Shown piece by piece: positions 6,803 to 15,170 of a stretch of 64,000 nt of DNA. The position numbers and the translations under genes are program-made. Location: positions 2,003,587 through 2,067,586 of the forward strand of contig NZ_LT838272.1 of the NCBI RefSeq assembly GCF_900176005.1, read 5' to 3'. The stretch is from Thermanaeromonas toyohensis ToBE (GTDB lineage Bacteria > Bacillota > DSM-521 > Neomoorellales > Neomoorellaceae). Within the stretch, counting starts at the first letter, position 1; each line of letters opens with the position of its first letter. Under the pieces are notes generated by a model, which saw only the letters and a program-made list of their open reading frames with translations, did no database searches and was not told where the DNA came from.

Positions 6803-7768
6803 CTAGCCCCTCTCCTCACAGCCTTTTCGGACCTTTAATAGCCCCTCCGCCGCCCGGTCCAGCCTGGCCTTCTGCTCCGACGTGAACTTCTCCAGCCACC
6901 TGGAGGGTATAGCATCAAATCCCCAATAAACTCCCGCTAGGCCACCGGCAATGGCCCCGATGGTGTCCGCATCTCCACCAAGGTTTACGGCCCTGACCAC
7001 CGCATCCTCAAAGCCCTCAGCCTCTATAAACGCCCATATTGCGCAGCGAAAACTGTCCACCGTATATCCCGTTGGCTTAAGGTTGCTACCGTCTCTATTG
7101 ATAGGCGCATCTATGATCTCGCTCAAACTTCCCTGGTAAACTTCCTTTGTCAACTCTCTTGCAGCTTTAGCAGCTTCAGCTAAGGCAATATACTTGTCCA
7201 AGGCCCCGTCTAGAATGTTCCGCACCGCCAGGGAATAAACTGCGCAGGTCAACCCAGCCCTGATATCCCAATGGGTCATCCTGGCTATAATGATGGCCCA
7301 CCGGTAAACGTTACGGGGCTCCGTGTAGGCTATCCCCACCGGTAACGTCCTCATCAGTGCCCCATTACCGGCGCTCATACCACCCAATTCCCGGTGAGCC
7401 CGTTCGGCCGCTATGTGCCACTGGTTCAAATTATCTCTGTCCAAAATACGAAAGACTGTACTGACTGTGTTCCCTATATCCGGCGGATTAGTAGCCCTCC
7501 ACCGCAGGAAGGCCTGTCCGATATGTGGGACCGGGTCCTCTGGATCGGCTATAATTCCCTCGGCCACGGCCAGGGTCATTTCGGTATCGTCTGTCCATTC
7601 GCCGGGGCGGAGGTTAAGCCACCCGCCACCCACGATGTCCCGCAAAACCCCGTAATACCGCCGGATTTCATCCCGGTTTATAAACTCTACCGTGGCACCC
7701 AGGGCGTCCCCGACTGCCACGCCGTAGAGGCCTCCTCTAACCCTATCTTCCAGACTAAGTAGATTCAC
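6803..7768 (-). CDS. ADP-ribosylglycohydrolase family protein
   Basis: 321 aa, a full-length DraG/ARH-fold enzyme. It carries the paired metal-binding motifs: GVAVGDALGA near residue 15, WTDDTEMTLA around 58-67, and LGGDADTIGAIAGGLAG near 265. These enzymes remove ADP-ribose from proteins, nucleic acids or small molecules. It overlaps the helicase loader gene by 14 bp, so it belongs to the phage early operon. A counter-defence role against ADP-ribosylating host systems is a reasonable inference, not shown. Confidence 0.9.
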   Translation of the reverse strand: MNLLSLEDRVRGGLYGVAVGDALGATVEFINRDEIRRYYGVLRDIVGGGWLNLRPGEWTDDTEMTLAVAEGIIADPEDPVPHIGQAFLRWRATNPPDIGNTVSTVFRILDRDNLNQWHIAAERAHRELGGMSAGNGALMRTLPVGIAYTEPRNVYRWAIIIARMTHWDIRAGLTCAVYSLAVRNILDGALDKYIALAEAAKAARELTKEVYQGSLSEIIDAPINRDGSNLKPTGYTVDSFRCAIWAFIEAEGFEDAVVRAVNLGGDADTIGAIAGGLAGVYWGFDAIPSRWLEKFTSEQKARLDRAAEGLLKVRKGCEERG

Positions 7769-8636
7769 CGGCCTTTACCTCCTTTGTCTTTCTTTCCTGG
7801 ATCCTTTCCAAAGCCCTCTTCCTCCGAAAGCTCGCGCCTGTATTCTCTACCACCACGCACATCTCCAGTATGCGGTCGAAAGCCCTCTCCCCTACAGCCT
7901 CCTCTAGCTCCCTTAAGTTGCAGTTGGTAGTAATAATCATAGGCTTTTGCTGCCTGTATCGGTCGTCCACTATGGTGTAAAGAGTAGTTTCAACCCATTC
8001 CGTCCATTTCTCTGCGCCTGCGTCGTCTAACACCACCAGATCGGCCAGCGATAATGCCTGCAAAATATCCGCTTCCGTTTCCCCGCGTTTATCGGAGTAT
8101 GTCTTTCTAATTCTGCCTAGAAGGTTTGGCACATTAGCGAATATAGCGGGGATGCCGCACTTTATTAGCTCATTAACTACAGCAGCTGCCAGATGGCTTT
8201 TCCCATTCCCAGGCCTGCCGTAGATTAAGAGACCTTCCCCGGTTTCCAATTTCTCTTGGAAGTTCAAGACAAAGTTACGTGCTTCTTCATAAGCCCTTTC
8301 AGTGCCGGGCATAGGAACCCACGTTTCAAAAGTGCATTGCTGGAACCTCGGCCCCAGCATACTTTCGTCAAATAGCTGCTTAATCCGCCGCTTCCGTTCA
8401 TTCTCTCGTAACCGTCGCTCTGCTTCCTCCCAGCTTTTAAACCTGCACTCGCATGTTTTGGGGATAACTATTACACCGGATTGAAAAGGATGCCTGAATA
8501 CGTGCGGCTCATTAACTTTTCCGCAGAACTCACACTTATAAGTTTTGGCCTCTATCTCTTCACCTAAGGACGAAAGATTCGTAGTCTTGAATCCCAGTCT
8601 TTCCAGGACTTGTCCTGCTCTTTCCAGGTCTGCCAT
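7755..8636 (-). CDS. DnaC-like helicase loader ATPase
   Basis: 293 aa from the ATG at 8636 (frame open to 8660). The N-terminal zinc site is CEFCG...CECRF. The AAA+ core has Walker A GRPGNGKS around residue 140, Walker B LVVLDDAGAEKW and an Arg-rich C-terminus with a sensor/Arg-finger-like RAFDRILEM. It loads the replicative helicase at the phage origin together with the upstream DnaD-like protein. The first 77 bp overlap that gene. Confidence 0.88.
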   Translation of the reverse strand: MADLERAGQVLERLGFKTTNLSSLGEEIEAKTYKCEFCGKVNEPHVFRHPFQSGVIVIPKTCECRFKSWEEAERRLRENERKRRIKQLFDESMLGPRFQQCTFETWVPMPGTERAYEEARNFVLNFQEKLETGEGLLIYGRPGNGKSHLAAAVVNELIKCGIPAIFANVPNLLGRIRKTYSDKRGETEADILQALSLADLVVLDDAGAEKWTEWVETTLYTIVDDRYRQQKPMIITTNCNLRELEEAVGERAFDRILEMCVVVENTGASFRRKRALERIQERKTKEVKAGEST

Positions 8637-9564
8637 TGAATTCACCCCGTTCCGCTTCACGTTTTAACCGGCGCATAATCCCCCGGGTATACGCCTCTTC
8701 CTTTGTGGGGTACCGTGCCAGATGTATTCTCAGAGCTTCCATCACGATTTCCGGCGGATACCTGCTCCAGTACTCCAGCTCGCGAATTTTAATGCTGTCG
8801 GCTATCTTGGCATTCTTCCTGGTAAAGCGTATAGTTTCCCAGTAGTCCTCAATTAGCTGCCGTTGTTCAGGAGAATATCTGGATAACAAGCCTTCAATAA
8901 GCGAAGGCGTAGACGGCGAAGCCGTCGAGCCTGACAAGTTTTTTGACCCCTCCTCCCCCACACCCCCTCCTTCGCTTTCAGTTCTTTTTTCTTTCTCTTC
9001 TTTTAACTTCTCTTCTTTTCTATTCTCTTCTGTCGTGGTCTGCTCGTCGTCTGTTCGACGACTATTCGTCGAATATTCGTCGAATAGGTATGTCTCTGTT
9101 ACACTACTACTCTCCGAATGTTCGGCAATTAGTGATGACTTGGGGTCTCGATTAGGTATGTACTCAGGCAGGACTTCATAATGCCACTTGTGTTTTTCCT
9201 TCCCGTACTCTTGTTCCCCGTGCCATACGACCCACGGGGGAAGAGGAAGAGAAGGCGGCGAAGGCCTGTCCAGCTTCTGGTGCTTGTGAAAGTTCTTAAG
9301 CCAGGCGTAGGTGCGGCCATTGACCTCAAATTCTACCACTTTGTTAAGTCTGACCAGGGTTTGATAGTAACCTTGAATAGTGGCTATATCGATATTGTCG
9401 CCCGGGAAGATCTTCATCTTAAGCCCGAGTGGATTCGGATCAAATACCCCGCTATCCTCGGCTACGCACCACAGGCCCTGGTAAAAGAGCCTGCCGCCAA
9501 AGTCAAGATTAGCGATAATATCAGGGTCTACGAAAAATTCCGGGTTCAGTATCCTTCGCCGCAT
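8560..9564 (-). CDS. Phage replisome organiser, DnaD-like
   Basis: 334 aa. The N-terminal half (RILNPEFFVDPDIIANLDFGGRLFYQGL) is the winged-helix region found in phage replication initiators. A low-complexity acidic and Ser/Thr linker covers roughly residues 150-215. The C-terminus (EYWSRYPPEIVMEALRIHLAR) resembles a DnaD domain. It likely binds the phage origin and recruits the downstream loader. An AGGAGG box precedes the ATG at 9564. Confidence 0.78.
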   Translation of the reverse strand: MRRRILNPEFFVDPDIIANLDFGGRLFYQGLWCVAEDSGVFDPNPLGLKMKIFPGDNIDIATIQGYYQTLVRLNKVVEFEVNGRTYAWLKNFHKHQKLDRPSPPSLPLPPWVVWHGEQEYGKEKHKWHYEVLPEYIPNRDPKSSLIAEHSESSSVTETYLFDEYSTNSRRTDDEQTTTEENRKEEKLKEEKEKRTESEGGGVGEEGSKNLSGSTASPSTPSLIEGLLSRYSPEQRQLIEDYWETIRFTRKNAKIADSIKIRELEYWSRYPPEIVMEALRIHLARYPTKEEAYTRGIMRRLKREAERGEFNGRPGKSRTSPGKTGIQDYESFVLR

Positions 9565-9575
9565 GTTTGGGCCTC

Positions 9576-9707
9576 CTAAAAGGTGCTTTCAGCTGGGTAT
9601 TCATTCCATTCCCGGCCGTCTAGTTCACGGCCAGCCAACTTTCTGCCAAACCTGTACATTACAGTTCCAATTTCTTCTAGGAACGACTTATCTTCAATTG
9701 GCCGCAT
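9576..9707 (-). CDS. 43-aa phage protein resembling the C-terminus of gp37/DUF5131 proteins
   Basis: ATG at 9707, stop at 9578-9576 just before the next gene's AGGAGG box. It ends GRKLAGRELDGREWNEYP, a motif I associate with the C-terminus of phage gp37-type (DUF5131) proteins. It may be a standalone mini-gene or a remnant of a longer one; a stop lies 8 codons before the ATG. The ribosome site is weak. Confidence 0.45.
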   Translation of the reverse strand: MRPIEDKSFLEEIGTVMYRFGRKLAGRELDGREWNEYPAESTF

Positions 9708-9878
9708 CCGTCCGTCAACATTCCCTAATTAATGGGCTCCCCACCGTCTCCGGCTGCCCCCTCGCGCCCTAGGTGGATAGAGCAGTCTCCTGCTATTTCG
9801 CGCCTTTCCCCGGTCTAGGACGCATCCGACCGCCGGAGTGTCCCTCCACACACTTCCGGCCCGGAGCCAGCGGGGAAG

Positions 9879-10100
9879 TTATGACTGTTTCTTTATAACG
9901 GTGCTTGCAACTGCAATTTTATCGGCCAATTCCTTCAGAATACTTTCGGCCTCATCATGCGACGCAGTATAGTAAATTTTATATCTTTGTTTCATCCCCA
10001 CAGCCACTATCCACCATCCTCCGATACCCGGGTCATCTTCTATAACTAACGTCTCACAATGGTCAAGATTGACCAGAATAGTCTCAGTCTGTATCCACAT
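9879..10100 (-). CDS. Small phage protein of unknown function (73 aa)
   Basis: GGGGA lies 8 nt before the ATG. Predicted beta-strands (WIQTETILVNLDHCETLVIEDD and WWIVAVGMKQRYKIYY) are followed by a helix (DEAESILKELADKIA), an alpha-beta layout seen in small phage accessory proteins. No family recognised. Confidence 0.6.
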   Translation of the reverse strand: MWIQTETILVNLDHCETLVIEDDPGIGGWWIVAVGMKQRYKIYYTASHDEAESILKELADKIAVASTVIKKQS

Positions 10101-10239
10101 AACGTGTTCCCCTTTCTTTTTACCGCCGCCCCAGCCCGGCGCAACTGGAGCGGCGGACAGTGGATAATGTGGATAGCCAGCCCCCGATAACTCGGAGGAT
10201 GCCTCCTTTCCTTTGGATTTTTAAGTTTGAGGCTGGCGG

Positions 10240-10938
10240 TTAAGCAATAAACACCATCTTGCCCGTTAGAGCCTGGATTTCCCGTTTAAAGCGCTCTGCG
10301 TCCGCATTGTTGTCGCTCATGTGCAAAAGGTATATTGACTCAACTTTGCTCAGGTCGTTAGCCAGAAGGAAGTTTTTCGCTGTTTCTAGGCTCATATGGG
10401 TTTTTAACAGCCTCTTTTTTTGCTCTACCGATACAGTTCCCGCTGATATTTGCTCATTTAAAATATCCAGGCTGTAGTTAACCTCTATTAGCACATGAGT
10501 TAAACCCCTAAACCTGTACTTGCAATAGGCGGTATCGCTAATGTAGACCGCCTTAACCCTGCTTTTGTGGGCTAGCAGAAAGTTAAGGGGTTCGGCGGCG
10601 TCATGCACCGCATCGAAGGGCTTCACGGTCCATTCTCCTATTGTCAATTGCTCAAGGGCCCGGATAATGTGTACTCTATGCCCGCTAACTCCTAAAGCTC
10701 GGGCCGTGCCTTCGCTCATGTAGCAGTCCACGCCCATCTTAAGGAGGTCTTTAACGGCCCGGGAGTGGTCCTGGTGCTCATGGCTGACCAAACACCCTAC
10801 CAGTTCGTTAAGGCGAAATCCACACAACCGCTGTATTTCTCTTGCGGGTATTCCCGCCTCCAGGAGGAGGGGGGAGCCACCGGCGATAAGCCGGTAGCAG
10901 TTCCCCTTTGAGCCGGACCCGAATATCTGGACTTCCAT
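10240..10938 (-). CDS. MBL-fold hydrolase, YycJ/WalJ-like, possible exonuclease
   Basis: 232 aa from the ATG at 10938, placed two bases after the RecT stop (TAATATG); the frame is open 49 codons upstream but that part overlaps recT. The N-terminal FGSGSKGNCY and the metal motif SHEHQDHSR (HxHxDH) mark the metallo-beta-lactamase fold, and a later VYISDTAY and YLLHMSD supply further ligands. The closest known pattern is YycJ/WalJ, reported as a 5'-3' exonuclease. Adjacent recT suggests it provides resected ends for annealing; this is inference. Confidence 0.82.
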   Translation of the reverse strand: MEVQIFGSGSKGNCYRLIAGGSPLLLEAGIPAREIQRLCGFRLNELVGCLVSHEHQDHSRAVKDLLKMGVDCYMSEGTARALGVSGHRVHIIRALEQLTIGEWTVKPFDAVHDAAEPLNFLLAHKSRVKAVYISDTAYCKYRFRGLTHVLIEVNYSLDILNEQISAGTVSVEQKKRLLKTHMSLETAKNFLLANDLSKVESIYLLHMSDNNADAERFKREIQALTGKMVFIA

Positions 10939-10939
10939 A

Positions 10940-11902
10940 TTAGAACCCCGGATCATCCCCGAAAAATACCTGCTGCCCTTCTTGGGGTTCACGCCTTTGT
11001 GAATTGGTCGTTTGCGGTTTGCCGTTGCCGGGCTTTTCGGCTTCCTCGGGTACGTAATTTTCCTCGGGTTCCTCGATTGGTTCAATATCGATTACCTGCT
11101 GGTTTGCGTTCTCAGCTATTTCCTGTTCAGCTTCTACCTCCGCCGCAATTTCCTCCGACCGCCTTACTGCCCGGAGAAGCTGGGCGTCATTGGAGGAGTT
11201 AATAATTGGCTTACAGACCTTATTGATAACTGTTCGGATACACATCTCTGCGGTAAACTTATCATGGGTAGTACCAGGCTTGATATTGCCCTTCTCATCA
11301 ACCGGATGGATCGGGCTCTGCCTCCATGCCTGCTTAATCTGATCGATGGTCATAATTTCGGTAGCTATAACCTCGTCGTTGTGATTGATTACCATGGCAT
11401 AGGCCGCCTTGATCTTTTTGGGGTTTATGTTTTCCAACTTCTGCTCGTGGTTGGTCACTATCTTTTTACCCCGGTCTAGCTTGTAGGTAAATACGTCCCC
11501 TTCATAAACCACTTCAGCCACAATATCCGCTATGTCCGGGTTCACCATCTTAGCTACGGCCATGGTGCCGAAATAGCTCCTCTGGCATACAAGCTGATTT
11601 CCATAGGCAATAAAGTAGCATTGCTGTTTAGCTGGATTAAGCCCTTGAATGACCATGTCCATGAGGGCGTTCACTATTGATGCCTTCGTGCAGGTCTGCA
11701 GTACCGGCCTTTTTTCCCGGTCAACGGTATTCTGGAGTATCAGCCAGGCGCTCTTAAGGGCGTTTACCGGGGAGTAGTCGGGCGGCAGGTTGATTTCTCC
11801 GCGCCGCAGATACTCCTGTACCTTTGCAGCCACTAAATCAACGGTATCTTTTTTCAAAAGGGCCAACGAGCCTTTTGTTTGTTGTTCCGCCGTCATCGCC
11901 AT
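10940..11902 (-). CDS. recT: RecT single-strand annealing protein
   Basis: 320 aa. Typical RecT features: INLPPDYSPVNALKSAWLILQ, the conserved ALMDMVIQGLNPAKQQCYFIAYGNQL core, SYFGTMAVAK, and TAEMCIRTVINKVCKPIINSS. The acidic, Pro-rich C-terminal tail (about residues 265-320) is variable in the family. It anneals complementary strands in phage recombination. It sits 1 bp after the SbcC-like ATPase gene and directly before the MBL-fold gene, so the three form one cassette. Confidence 0.93.
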   Translation of the reverse strand: MAMTAEQQTKGSLALLKKDTVDLVAAKVQEYLRRGEINLPPDYSPVNALKSAWLILQNTVDREKRPVLQTCTKASIVNALMDMVIQGLNPAKQQCYFIAYGNQLVCQRSYFGTMAVAKMVNPDIADIVAEVVYEGDVFTYKLDRGKKIVTNHEQKLENINPKKIKAAYAMVINHNDEVIATEIMTIDQIKQAWRQSPIHPVDEKGNIKPGTTHDKFTAEMCIRTVINKVCKPIINSSNDAQLLRAVRRSEEIAAEVEAEQEIAENANQQVIDIEPIEEPEENYVPEEAEKPGNGKPQTTNSQRREPQEGQQVFFGDDPGF

Positions 11903-11903
11903 A

Positions 11904-13877
11904 TTAGATGGCCTCCTTTAGTAAAGTGTCTTCCTCGATTTCTACCCGTAGGGTCTTATCCCGCGGGCTCACCACCAGGCTGATTACCTGGCTATTGACG
12001 GGGATTAAGTTGGTCACACTCTCCCGCTCGTCTATGAAAATCGGGGCGTAGAACCCGTAATGCTCTGCTAGCGTGTTGATTATGTCCAGGCCGATATTTA
12101 TTTTTGCGGCCCCGTTCAGGTCGGGATAAGGGACCCCTTTATACAGGGTCACGCAGGTTTCAGCTATGCCGCCGTTAACCTGCTGCTCGAAGAGCTTAAA
12201 CCGGGCATAGCGGAATTTGGAATTTATCCGCTCCTCCAATAAATTGACTTTGGTCCGGACAAACTGCTCGCACAGGTACAACTCCTTTTCCAGCCGCTCG
12301 TATTCGGCTGCCAGAGCCTTCTCCTGGGCCTTAAGCTCTTCTATCCTTGCCAGGCCGGCCTTGCGGGCTTGGATACGGGCCAGGGTTTGGCTCAGGTCCT
12401 TGATCTGACCGTTGATGGCGTCAATTTCCCGGCGGACCTTTTCTATAGCTTCCCGGTTATCCGCCTGGAGCCGTTCGATTTCGGCCTCCAGTTCAGCCTT
12501 GCGCTCCATAGCGGCTTTTATTGCGTTGTCCAGGGCTATATCAGTATCGTTATTGGCCGCTTCCAGTTCGGCTTTAAGACGGTCAACTTCCGCTTGCCTT
12601 TTTACGAGCTCGGCCTCCATTTCTGCTAGTTTGGCGGAAAGCCAGTTATATTCGCCCATTATCTCCTCGTATTCGGCCCTGCGGCGCTTGCCAAGATTGC
12701 TAATCTCTTCAAGGTCCCGAGCCTTGGCTAGGTTAAACTCGGCCAAGGCCTTTTCCCTAGCCTCAGTTAGCTTTTCTTGCGGCAACGGTTGGCCGCAGGT
12801 GGGGCAGATGGTATCTTGCTCAAAGACAAACTCCTGCTTATTACGTTCATGCCATTGTATCCGCAAGCTATTTATCTCCCGTTCTACGGCCTGTGCATCG
12901 TCCAGAAGCTGGACCATGCGGCGTTTAGCTACTGCAATTTCTGTGGTCAGAACATCCACTTGGCCTTTTGCTTCGATTAATTTCCGTCGCAGTTCTCCCG
13001 TTCGCTCGGCCTGCCTAGCAGCCTGCTCGTTTCGCAGACGCTGAATTTCGGCCTCGCATTCCCGCAAGGCCACCTTGGCCTCGGCTATGGCTCCGCCGGA
13101 AGATACCTGGGCTAAGGCAGCCTGTTTTTCCGCTAGCACGTCATACAATGCCTTAATTTGACTCTGCAATTCGGCCTCGTCAATGTCGGGAACGTCAGGT
13201 AGTGCCCTGGTTGCCTCATCAATACGTGTGGGGATCTCTCTTAGTTCCTGATTGATTTTTGACATGCGGGCTTGAACAATCTTGCGATGATCATCTATGG
13301 ATCTGTTGCCCAAAATGGAGGGAAGCTCAGAAAGGGACGGATCGGAAACAATAACCTCCTGGTCGGTTATGTCTCCGCAGATTTCCATTAGAATGCGGCG
13401 CCTTTCTTGCCAGGATAGGTTACGGTTAAAATGATAGGGGTCGGTAAGCAACCTAAATACAGTCTCATCCGCTAAGGCCGCAACCCGGGCCTGGTACTCT
13501 TTCTCCTTTACTGGTACACCGTCCACGTAATAGAGCGTTTCGTGTCCGGAAAAGATTGTAGTAGCGCTCCCCCGCTTCTTTGTCCATTTCTCGCGGAACA
13601 CTCGCCGCAAGGTGAGTTTGCGGCCGTCGAGGTCAAATACCCCTTCAACTTCATGCTCCAGACCAGGGATGACCTGGCCGTTTTGGTCAAGCGTCTTTAT
13701 TGCGAAATCGGCTCTGTTTTGGCTGTCCCGACCGAACAGTAACCATAAGTAAGCGTCCACTAAGCTAGTCTTGCCAGCCTCATTAGCACCGTACACGGTA
13801 CAATTTGCTCCGTTAGGTTCCAAGGTGAACCTGCGGATGCCCTTGAAGTTTTTAAGGGTTAGCCTCAGTAACTTCAT
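11904..13877 (-). CDS. SbcC/Rad50-like ATPase of the phage recombination cassette
   Basis: 657 aa. Residues about 1-40 hold LKNFKGIRRFTLEP and Walker A GANEAGKTS. Long coiled coils flank a zinc hook (CPTCGQPL near residue 360). The C-terminal half has a shortened ATPase lobe with PIFIDERES as Walker B. Rad50/SbcC proteins use ATP to control a nuclease partner; no SbcD-like gene is adjacent. It is shorter than host SbcC (about 1000 aa), as in other phage versions. It likely works with RecT and the MBL-fold protein. Confidence 0.85.
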   Translation of the reverse strand: MKLLRLTLKNFKGIRRFTLEPNGANCTVYGANEAGKTSLVDAYLWLLFGRDSQNRADFAIKTLDQNGQVIPGLEHEVEGVFDLDGRKLTLRRVFREKWTKKRGSATTIFSGHETLYYVDGVPVKEKEYQARVAALADETVFRLLTDPYHFNRNLSWQERRRILMEICGDITDQEVIVSDPSLSELPSILGNRSIDDHRKIVQARMSKINQELREIPTRIDEATRALPDVPDIDEAELQSQIKALYDVLAEKQAALAQVSSGGAIAEAKVALRECEAEIQRLRNEQAARQAERTGELRRKLIEAKGQVDVLTTEIAVAKRRMVQLLDDAQAVEREINSLRIQWHERNKQEFVFEQDTICPTCGQPLPQEKLTEAREKALAEFNLAKARDLEEISNLGKRRRAEYEEIMGEYNWLSAKLAEMEAELVKRQAEVDRLKAELEAANNDTDIALDNAIKAAMERKAELEAEIERLQADNREAIEKVRREIDAINGQIKDLSQTLARIQARKAGLARIEELKAQEKALAAEYERLEKELYLCEQFVRTKVNLLEERINSKFRYARFKLFEQQVNGGIAETCVTLYKGVPYPDLNGAAKINIGLDIINTLAEHYGFYAPIFIDERESVTNLIPVNSQVISLVVSPRDKTLRVEIEEDTLLKEAI

Positions 13878-14061
13878 CTAGAGTTTCCTCCTTCAACAAT
13901 ACTTTGGAAATCTTGTCAATAAGTTGCCTCGCATTCTCTTTTGTGAGGTAAGCCGCTTGGATATCGCCTCTTCCAGTCTCAAATCTGATTACCACGTGTT
14001 CTTTGCCACCTGGAAATGCAGCAACTTTCAAGGGTTCGTCAAGAACAATTGTGAAGAACAC
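13852..14061 (-). CDS. Small phage protein of unknown function (69 aa)
   Basis: Beta-rich N-terminal half (FFTIVLDEPLKVAAFPGGKEHVVIRF) and a helical C-terminus (LTKENARQLIDKISKVL). The stop overlaps the start region of the SbcC-like gene by 26 bp, so the two are probably co-translated. No family recognised. Confidence 0.6.
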   Translation of the reverse strand: MFFTIVLDEPLKVAAFPGGKEHVVIRFETGRGDIQAAYLTKENARQLIDKISKVLLKEETLDEVTEANP

Positions 14062-14149
14062 TCTTCCCCACCTCAGTTTTTGCGGGTCTGCCGCCCTGCC
14101 GTCTAGCGAGGAATTATCCTTGCACCGTCACGGACAGGGCAGCCAGTCC

Positions 14150-14245
14150 TTAATTTAGCGCCCTTTTCATTCTTTTGAGGTAAACCCTAAACCCGCTTAC
14201 AGGTCCCACATAAACTGCTATAAGCTTCTTAGGCCTGCTCAGCAT
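14150..14245 (-). CDS. Possible 31-aa phage peptide
   Basis: ATG at 14245 preceded by GGAGGAG at ideal spacing, overlapping the end of the upstream gene by 17 bp. The peptide is short and very basic (starts MLSRPKKLIAVYVGP, ends in KRMKRALN). A strong ribosome site is the main support; function is unknown. Confidence 0.4.
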   Translation of the reverse strand: MLSRPKKLIAVYVGPVSGFRVYLKRMKRALN

Positions 14246-14630
14246 CTCGCTCCTCCACCTTCCAGCCGAATTTGCGGTAAAAGCACCCACAGTCTAGGCA
14301 AAAGGCGGTAATTATGTCGTACCTGCTGAAGGGAAGCTCCCTTTCCGTATGGATGTAGCGCCAGGCACTGCTACCGCAGGCGGGGCAAGCCTCGCTAACC
14401 CTTTCCCTACCATGAATGTGGATTATCGGAAGATCCCCGAAGTCGCATGTGTAAACTACCTCGTAACGCCCTAGTGGGAGCCGCTTTATTCCGTGAAGTT
14501 TTAAAACCGTTGCTACGGCCCGCATCATGGTGTTATGCCGTATTAGTCCCCAGGCGAAATTTTTAACCCACCTGTCCACCAGGTCCCGGACCTCCTGGGG
14601 GACTATTTCATACACCTTTGCCCCGCTCAT
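14229..14630 (-). CDS. Zinc-binding phage protein of unknown function (133 aa)
   Basis: The C-terminal half has CPACG and CLDCGCFYRKFGW, a likely zinc ribbon. The N-terminal half is helical (VRDLVDRWVKNFAWGLIRHNTMMRAV). Its ATG overlaps the stop of the DUF6011-like gene by 4 bp. Function is not recognised; the context is early phage genes. Confidence 0.6.
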   Translation of the reverse strand: MSGAKVYEIVPQEVRDLVDRWVKNFAWGLIRHNTMMRAVATVLKLHGIKRLPLGRYEVVYTCDFGDLPIIHIHGRERVSEACPACGSSAWRYIHTERELPFSRYDIITAFCLDCGCFYRKFGWKVEERDAEQA

Positions 14631-15067
14631 ACGGCCATCCGCCCCTTCCGCGCCTGGCGTTTGGCTTCTTTCATGGATTGGTAGGCCATCGCTGTATAGG
14701 TTGGCCCCGTGGCAATTGCCTCACGATATATCGCCTTCAAGTCTTCGCTCCTTGCGAACACAATTTCACGCTCGCCACGGGGGTCAAAAACAACTCCATA
14801 AGCTTCAAAAGCACCATCTCTATACCGAACGCTTATGCGCATATTAACGCTAAAGCCATTTTCGAGAGGGTATCTCCAGTTCGTGCCGAAGTCGATTTCC
14901 CCGCCTCTACGCAAGTGTTCTTCCCGGCGGGCCCACTCTTTTTCATCTGCCTGTAGGTCGCTGTCGAATATCCCGCCATCGGCCAGCTTGTAGCATTTTG
15001 GCCCTAACTGGCGGGCGATCGAGTGCGGATTAGTAAGCTTCCTATTGCATCTTGCACAGGTAGGCAT
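14627..15067 (-). CDS. DUF6011-like zinc-finger phage protein
   Basis: 146 aa. The N-terminal CARCNRKLTNPHSIARQLGP followed by a Cys two residues later is the DUF6011 signature, a four-Cys zinc site found in many phage and plasmid proteins. The rest is alpha-beta with a basic C-terminus (KEAKRQARKGR). The ATG has GGAGGG upstream. Function unknown. Confidence 0.7.
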   Translation of the reverse strand: MPTCARCNRKLTNPHSIARQLGPKCYKLADGGIFDSDLQADEKEWARREEHLRRGGEIDFGTNWRYPLENGFSVNMRISVRYRDGAFEAYGVVFDPRGEREIVFARSEDLKAIYREAIATGPTYTAMAYQSMKEAKRQARKGRMAV

Positions 15068-15080
15068 CTCATTCCCTCCA

Positions 15081-15109
15081 TTGACAGCCCCATCTAGGCG
15101 TGCTAGAAT
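15081..15109 (+). promoter_or_regulatory. Strong plus-strand promoter, antisense to the phage early genes
   Basis: TTGACA at 15081-15086, a 17-bp spacer, and TAGAAT at 15104-15109. It points rightward, against the surrounding minus-strand genes, and is followed 30-50 bp later by a plus-strand intrinsic terminator. The predicted start of transcription is near 15116. Confidence 0.6.
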
Positions 15110-15115
15110 GGAGCC

Positions 15116-15170
15116 AGGTAGTTGGCTGTTATTCTTACAGTGCGGCTCGCAAAGCCGCTTTTTCTTTTTG
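15116..15170 (+). ncRNA. Candidate short antisense RNA (about 55 nt)
   Basis: Between the promoter above and an intrinsic terminator (stem GCGGCT/AGCCGC, loop CGCAA, at 15142-15158, then TTTTTCTTTTT). A second hairpin, AGCCA/TGGCT, lies at 15112-15127. The RNA would overlap the 3' end of the minus-strand HTH gene that stops at 15135. No coding frame of note. Candidate only. Confidence 0.45.

Noticed and set aside
12412-13044. 210-aa plus-strand open frame opposite the SbcC-like gene
   Set aside because: Ser/Arg-rich low-complexity shadow of a coiled-coil gene on the other strand; no ribosome site.
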